Positions 60,534 through 64,000 of a stretch of DNA of 64,000 bases are shown here, piece after piece (the stretch's first letter is position 1; every line of letters starts with the position of its first letter). The position numbers were made by a program, and so were the translations under genes. The DNA is from CAWJLE01 sp963843645 (lineage in GTDB: Bacteria > Chloroflexota > Anaerolineae > DAOTYC01): positions 186,001 to 250,000 of the forward strand of contig CAWJLE010000006.1 of the NCBI GenBank assembly GCA_963843645.1, read 5' to 3'. The notes under the pieces were generated by a model. That model was not told the DNA's origin. It made no database searches and worked only from the letters and a program-made list of their open reading frames with translations.

Positions 60534-61982
60534 TTGTGCATACGTTAGCTGCCAAGCTCGGCTGTGGGATCCTAATCGTGGCGACGCTGGCCGGGTTGGG
60601 AGGTTGCGCGGTTGGACATACAGGCACGGCCGCAAATCGGCCGGCCAGTGAGCCGACGCTGGCCCCGACCGCCACCGACGCTGACCTGGCCGAATTCATC
60701 GACACGCCGACCCCGGACAAAACGGCCGAAGCCCGAACCCTGAGCGTGTTGCTCGTGACGCATCCGACGTCGGACGTCGTGCAGCGGCACATCGGGGAAT
60801 TTGAGGCGGCTTCTGGGGCACAGGTACAGCTCGAGATTGGTTCCTACAACGAGGTCCATCAAAACGAGCTGATCGACCTGGGTGCGGGTACGCGCCAGTA
60901 CGACGTGATGATGGTGCTGGACACGTGGCTGCCGGAGTTCGTGAACAGCGGCAACCTCCAGGACCTGCGGCTGCAGCTTCGTAAGCTGAGTAACGAGGGG
61001 GACTTCCAGTGGCTGCCTGACCTGGTGCCCAACGTCAACGCGCTGCTCGGCCAATGGCAGGGCCGGCAGGTCGATATTCCTCTGGCCGTTTCTACACAGC
61101 TGCTAATGTACCGCAAGGATCTGTTCGAACAGGAACAGGCTTCTTTTCGGAAGGCGACCGGGCGGGAACTGACTGTGCCCCGTACCTGGAAGGAGTTCAA
61201 CGACGTCGCGCGGTTCTTCACACGATCGTCGAATCCAGAGTCGCCGGTCGAGTACGGTGTGTCGGTGGCCGGATCAGCCCGGCAACAGCGCCCTGTGCCT
61301 CTTCCAGACGATCCTGTGGGGCACGGGCGGCCGTGAGTTCGCCAAGAAGTGGCGGGTGACGGTGAACAATCGCGAGGGCGTGCAGGCCATGCAGCTGTGG
61401 GCCGAGCAGGCGCACTACGCGCCGCCGGATGCCCCTCGGATGTACTGGAACGACATGGACGCGGTGTTCGAGCGCGGCGATGCGGCCATGCAGATCCAGT
61501 GGGATGCCTACGTTCGCAACCTCGAGAGTGCGGAGTCGAACGTCCGGGGTAAAATCGGGTACGCGCCGGTCCCAGGTGAGCCGGATCCGGCGCCGGTGAT
61601 CGCCGGCTGGGTCCTCGTCATTAATAAGAACTCGCAGCGTGTGCCTCTGGCCTGGGACTTCGTCAAGTGGGTTACGGGACCGCAATTCGGCCGCACGCTC
61701 AACGAGGAAGGCGGTCAGCTTCCGCGAATCAGCCTGTACTCGGACGAAGACCTGCAGGCCCGAAACCCGCACTACGGCGCCCTGCTCACATCGTTGGAGA
61801 AAGCGCAGCAGCGGACCAGCTATGCACCGGGCGGGCCCATCCTGGCGGCGCAGGATCAGTACGAGACCATCCTGGGTGGAGCTGCTGCGGCTGCCTTTAC
61901 CGGTCAGAAGACTCCCCAGGAGGCTTTGGACGACGCTGCCGACGACCTGGGCGATATGCTCCAGCAAATCGGCCAGCGATGA
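60530..61982 (+). CDS. Sugar-binding lipoprotein (family 1), one frameshift
   Basis: About 480 residues. The lipoprotein signal ends LGGC (Cys about 26). Family 1 binding-protein features: EFEAASGAQVQLEIGSYNEV, YDVMMVLDTWLPEFVNSG, and after an indel near 61275, LFQTILWGTGGREFAKKW and WAEQAHYAPPDA. The C-terminus ends DDLGDMLQQIGQR. Start is TTG 60530 overlapping the SDR stop, or GTG 60536. It is a second binding protein with no permease of its own; it may use the importer encoded at 52-56 kb. Confidence 0.82.
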
Positions 61983-62034
61983 TTGTGGCCGTGGGATCTT
62001 GGTTCGGATTGTGCCACATCTTCCCACGATGTTT

Positions 62035-62158
62035 TTCACTACGGAGACACCGAGACCACGGGACAGAACGACACGAAATGCAGGGACATGGAGAGCGCGG
62101 AGAAGAACAGTACGATGATTGTCCTTCTCCGGGTTCTGCGTGTCTCCGTGGTGGAAAT
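62035..62158. repeat. Degenerate copy of the CACGGAGACAC repeat
   Basis: TTTCACTACGGAGACAC on the left and GTGTCTCCGTGGTGGAAA on the right are nearly complementary, with a GGAGAAG/CTTCTCC stem inside. It is related to the perfect palindrome at 5945-6036. It occupies the space between the binding-protein gene and the promoter at 62188. Confidence 0.65.
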
Positions 62159-62187
62159 TTGAGGGGAGGCCGTGCGGCCCTCGCGCT

Positions 62188-62216
62188 TTGCGTCGCCCTT
62201 CATTCGCTGCTATAAT
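62188..62216 (+). promoter_or_regulatory. Promoter of the iron-type alcohol dehydrogenase gene
   Basis: TTGCGT (62188-62193), 17-base spacer, TGC-TATAAT (62211-62216), start near 62223. The same -35 hexamer and spacing as the glnS promoter. Confidence 0.7.
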
Positions 62217-62326
62217 CGCAGTTGGCCGAGAGCGAATTTGCACGCGGCGCACGAATGTCGCATCGCGGGCGAACCGAATACTCATCTCAATCACTTGTTT
62301 GTCGCTCATTCAGGAGGTCGGAAGGT

Positions 62327-63490
62327 ATGGATACACCAATGTTGCCCCTGCGCCTGCCGAGCATGATTCTGTTTGGTCGCGGCGCGGCTGAGAAAGCCGG
62401 GCAGGAAGCGAAAGCCCTGGGCGCAAAGAGCGTCTTTGTCGTTTGCGACCCCGGCATTGCCTCGACCGGAATGTTGGACACCGTGAAGGGCTACCTGGAG
62501 AAGGACGGCTTGTCCGTCGACGTGTATTCTCAGATCGTGCCCGAACCGCCGGTCGAGAGCTTGGAAGAGTGCGTGAAGAAGGTGCGCGCGGGCCGATTCG
62601 ACGTGGTCATTGGCCTGGGCGGCGGCAGCTCCATGGACGCGGCCAAGGTCGTGGCCGTCAAGGCGCGTTTCGACACAAAGATCGAGGACATGTTCGGCAC
62701 GGACTTCGTGCCCGGCCGAGGGCTGCCCACGATCATGTTGCCGACGACATCAGGCACCGGCTCTGAGGCGACGGTCAATGCTATCCTGACCGACACCAAG
62801 AACCACGTCAAGCGGGGCATCGTGAGCCGTCACCTCATGCCGGACGTCGCCATCGTCGATCCCTTGCTTACGCTCTCGTGCCCGCCGAAAGTATCGGCCG
62901 CGTCGGGCATGGACACGCTGACTCACGCGATCGAATCGTACCTCTCGGTGAAGGCAACCCCGCATACCCGGATGTATGCGCTCGAGTCCATCAAGCTGTG
63001 CGCCGAGCATCTACGGACGGCGGTTCTCAACGGGCAGAACCTCGAGGGCCGCGAGGGGATGTCCCGCGCCAGCCTGTATGCTGGCATTTCCATCTGCAAC
63101 GCCGGCACCGCGGCGGTTCACGCGATGGCTTATCCCGTGGGCGCCCTGTTCCACGCGCCCCACGGCGTGGCCAACGCGCTGCTTCTGCCGTACGTGATGA
63201 ACTTCAACTACCTGGGCGAGCTCAGGGCTTTCGTCGACGTGGCCGTGGCCATGGGCGAGCCGCTGGAGTGCATGTCTCTACGCCAGAAGGCGGAGGCCGG
63301 CGTAAACGCCGTTCGTCAGCTCTCGATCGATGTGGGCATTCCCCAGTACCTGCACGAAGTCGGCGTGACCGAGGACTCACTGGCGCCGATGGCCGAGTCG
63401 GTGATCGAGACGCAGCAGCGTTTGCTCGTGAACAATCCACGCAGCATGACGCGCGACGACGTTTACCAGGTCTACCGCCAGGCATACTGA
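62327..63490 (+). CDS. Iron-containing alcohol dehydrogenase
   Basis: 387 residues, family III alcohol dehydrogenase. NAD-binding GLGGGSSMDAAKVVAV near residues 95-110, then PTTSGTGSEAT, and metal ligands Asp/His in SGMDTLTHAIESYLS, GALFHAPHGVANALLLP. It oxidises or reduces small alcohols, polyols or hydroxy acids. AGGAGG nine bases before ATG 62327 sets the start; an earlier in-frame GTG/TTG region overlaps the promoter. It precedes the OtnK-type kinase gene by 187 bases. Confidence 0.88.
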   Translation: MDTPMLPLRLPSMILFGRGAAEKAGQEAKALGAKSVFVVCDPGIASTGMLDTVKGYLEKDGLSVDVYSQIVPEPPVESLEECVKKVRAGRFDVVIGLGGGSSMDAAKVVAVKARFDTKIEDMFGTDFVPGRGLPTIMLPTTSGTGSEATVNAILTDTKNHVKRGIVSRHLMPDVAIVDPLLTLSCPPKVSAASGMDTLTHAIESYLSVKATPHTRMYALESIKLCAEHLRTAVLNGQNLEGREGMSRASLYAGISICNAGTAAVHAMAYPVGALFHAPHGVANALLLPYVMNFNYLGELRAFVDVAVAMGEPLECMSLRQKAEAGVNAVRQLSIDVGIPQYLHEVGVTEDSLAPMAESVIETQQRLLVNNPRSMTRDDVYQVYRQAY

Positions 63491-63535
63491 TCGCTGAGGT
63501 ACAGGTGAACGCAGTCGACGAGCTCGGACGGGCGT

Positions 63536-63654
63536 TCTGAGAAGTACCGAGCACGTGAAGGTCAGAGTCGTCATTTCCAACACGATGCGAAGCGGTTCCC
63601 GGTGGCAGCCGTCGATCACCGACGGACCCGTCGCCGGGAACTCGTCTTCTCAGA
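63536..63654. other. Structured intergenic element, 119 bases
   Basis: TCTGAGAAG (63536-63544) pairs with CTTCTCAGA (63646-63654). Inside, GTTCCCGG (63595-63602) pairs with CCGGGAAC (63634-63641), and CCGTCG with CGACGG at the tip. The nested order suggests a folded RNA between the ADH and kinase genes. It matches no riboswitch class I recognise. Confidence 0.45.
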
Positions 63655-63677
63655 TTCACAGAGAATGAGCGAACGGG

Positions 63678-64000
63678 ATGACAGAGAAGGGCTTGGGCAT
63701 CATTGCCGATGATCTAACAGGCGCCCTGGATACCGGAGTGCAGTTCTCGCAAGTGGGGCCTGGACAGCGTGGTTACGTTGACCGATTCTCTCCAGGCGCA
63801 TGTCGCCTGCGTTGTCATCAACACGGAGAGCCGGGCGCTGCCTCTTCGGGACTGGCCGAGCGAGCGGGTGCGGCGTGCGGTCCGCCTGTTGCGTGGCCGG
63901 CTGGTTTACAAGAAGATCGATTCCACATGCGTGGCAACGTCGGTGGGGAGTTGGTCGGTAGCCCTGAGACGAGCTGGGGGCGGAGAAGGCCTTGGTGGTG
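63678..64000 (+). CDS. Four-carbon acid sugar kinase (OtnK/DUF1537 family), 5' part, frameshifted
   Basis: The reading starts MTEKGLGIIADDLTGALDTG, the hallmark N-terminus of DUF1537 kinases, which phosphorylate D-threonate, L-threonate, D-erythronate or 3-oxo-tetronate. After an indel near 63750 the next frame reads VTLTDSLQAHVACVVINTES and LVYKKIDST, also diagnostic. A further indel near 63929 is needed for RGNVGGELVG. The gene runs off the window. Its presence ties the neighbouring dehydrogenase genes to acid-sugar catabolism. Confidence 0.78.
   Translation, partial: MTEKGLGIIADDLTGALDTGVQFSQVGPGQRGYVDRFSPGACRLRCHQHGEPGAASSGLAERAGAACGPPVAWPAGLQEDRFHMRGNVGGELVGSPETSWGRRRPWW

Noticed and set aside
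63536..63654. tRNA-like gene between the ADH and kinase
   Set aside because: Stem lengths and loops do not match a tRNA, and there is no CCA-adjacent acceptor stem or anticodon arm.
1..64000. CRISPR arrays, tRNA and rRNA genes, phage or plasmid genes
   Set aside because: I saw no regularly spaced repeats, no cloverleaf with a tRNA T-arm, and no phage structural or replication genes. A tRNA hidden in a spacer cannot be excluded without a scan.

Overview
The window is about 60% GC by eye. It looks like a chromosomal segment of an uncultured Chloroflexota bacterium, probably Anaerolineae-like. The reasons are Thr/Pro-linker LysM proteins, zinc-ribbon membrane proteins with long linkers, a MutL-type ATPase beside small membrane proteins, an AAA-OmpR fusion regulator, and abundant dispersed intergenic palindromes. 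The assignment is inference; there is no rRNA or other marker. I found no tRNA, rRNA or CRISPR array. Promoters are mostly sigma70-like, and many have an extended -10 (TGn before the hexamer) and a 17-bp spacer. Several genes are cut by single-base indels (glnS, a MtaA-like gene, aroF, a hybrid kinase, the sugar ABC transporter genes, an M24 peptidase, otnK). Each still reads well across frames, so assembly or sequencing error is the likeliest cause.

Layout. 0-14 kb holds housekeeping and mixed metabolism: hemerythrin-like protein, GlnRS, DUF1801 and uroporphyrinogen-decarboxylase-like methyltransferase, a Tat-exported alpha/beta hydrolase, DUF350 and DUF488 proteins, DAHP synthase with an EamA protein, a LysM/lamin-tail protein, a histidine phosphatase, a GlcE-like flavoprotein, ketopantoate-reductase-like protein and an M19 dipeptidase. 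14.4-24.0 kb is one compact operon of eight genes, the best candidate for an undescribed system: small helical protein, DUF6754-like protein, three multi-pass or anchored membrane proteins (one a 1171-residue zinc-ribbon protein with about 18 P-[DE]-W-L motifs), a MutL/GlmL-like actin-fold ATPase without any glutamate mutase, a barrel-like protein, and a protein with a TPDTG-TM-Arg tail. 24-29 kb has an AAA+/OmpR winged-helix regulator, a nitrilase-family hydrolase, and an NHEJ operon (Ku, LigD-type polymerase, TspO).

29-45 kb is an envelope-stress-like region: PspA, a hybrid histidine kinase, an ISKra4-type transposase relic, then an operon of two solute-binding-like proteins (one fused to a VWA domain), a coiled-coil membrane protein and a branched-chain-type binding lipoprotein, followed by LysM proteins, a 2-hydroxyacid dehydrogenase, DUF1232 and MerR-like proteins. 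The promoters of pspA and of the VWA operon share a triple TGTCA repeat with 11-bp period at the same distance from the -10, which suggests co-regulation.

46-64 kb is carbohydrate and acid-sugar catabolism: a LarA-like protein, a polysaccharide deacetylase, a class II aldolase, two FadR/GntR regulators, a sugar ABC importer with two ATPases, an M24 peptidase, a zinc alcohol/polyol dehydrogenase, an SDR, a second sugar-binding lipoprotein, an iron-type alcohol dehydrogenase and the start of a four-carbon-acid-sugar kinase (OtnK/DUF1537). The layout suggests uptake of a sugar acid or polyol, oxidation by dehydrogenases, phosphorylation and aldol cleavage.
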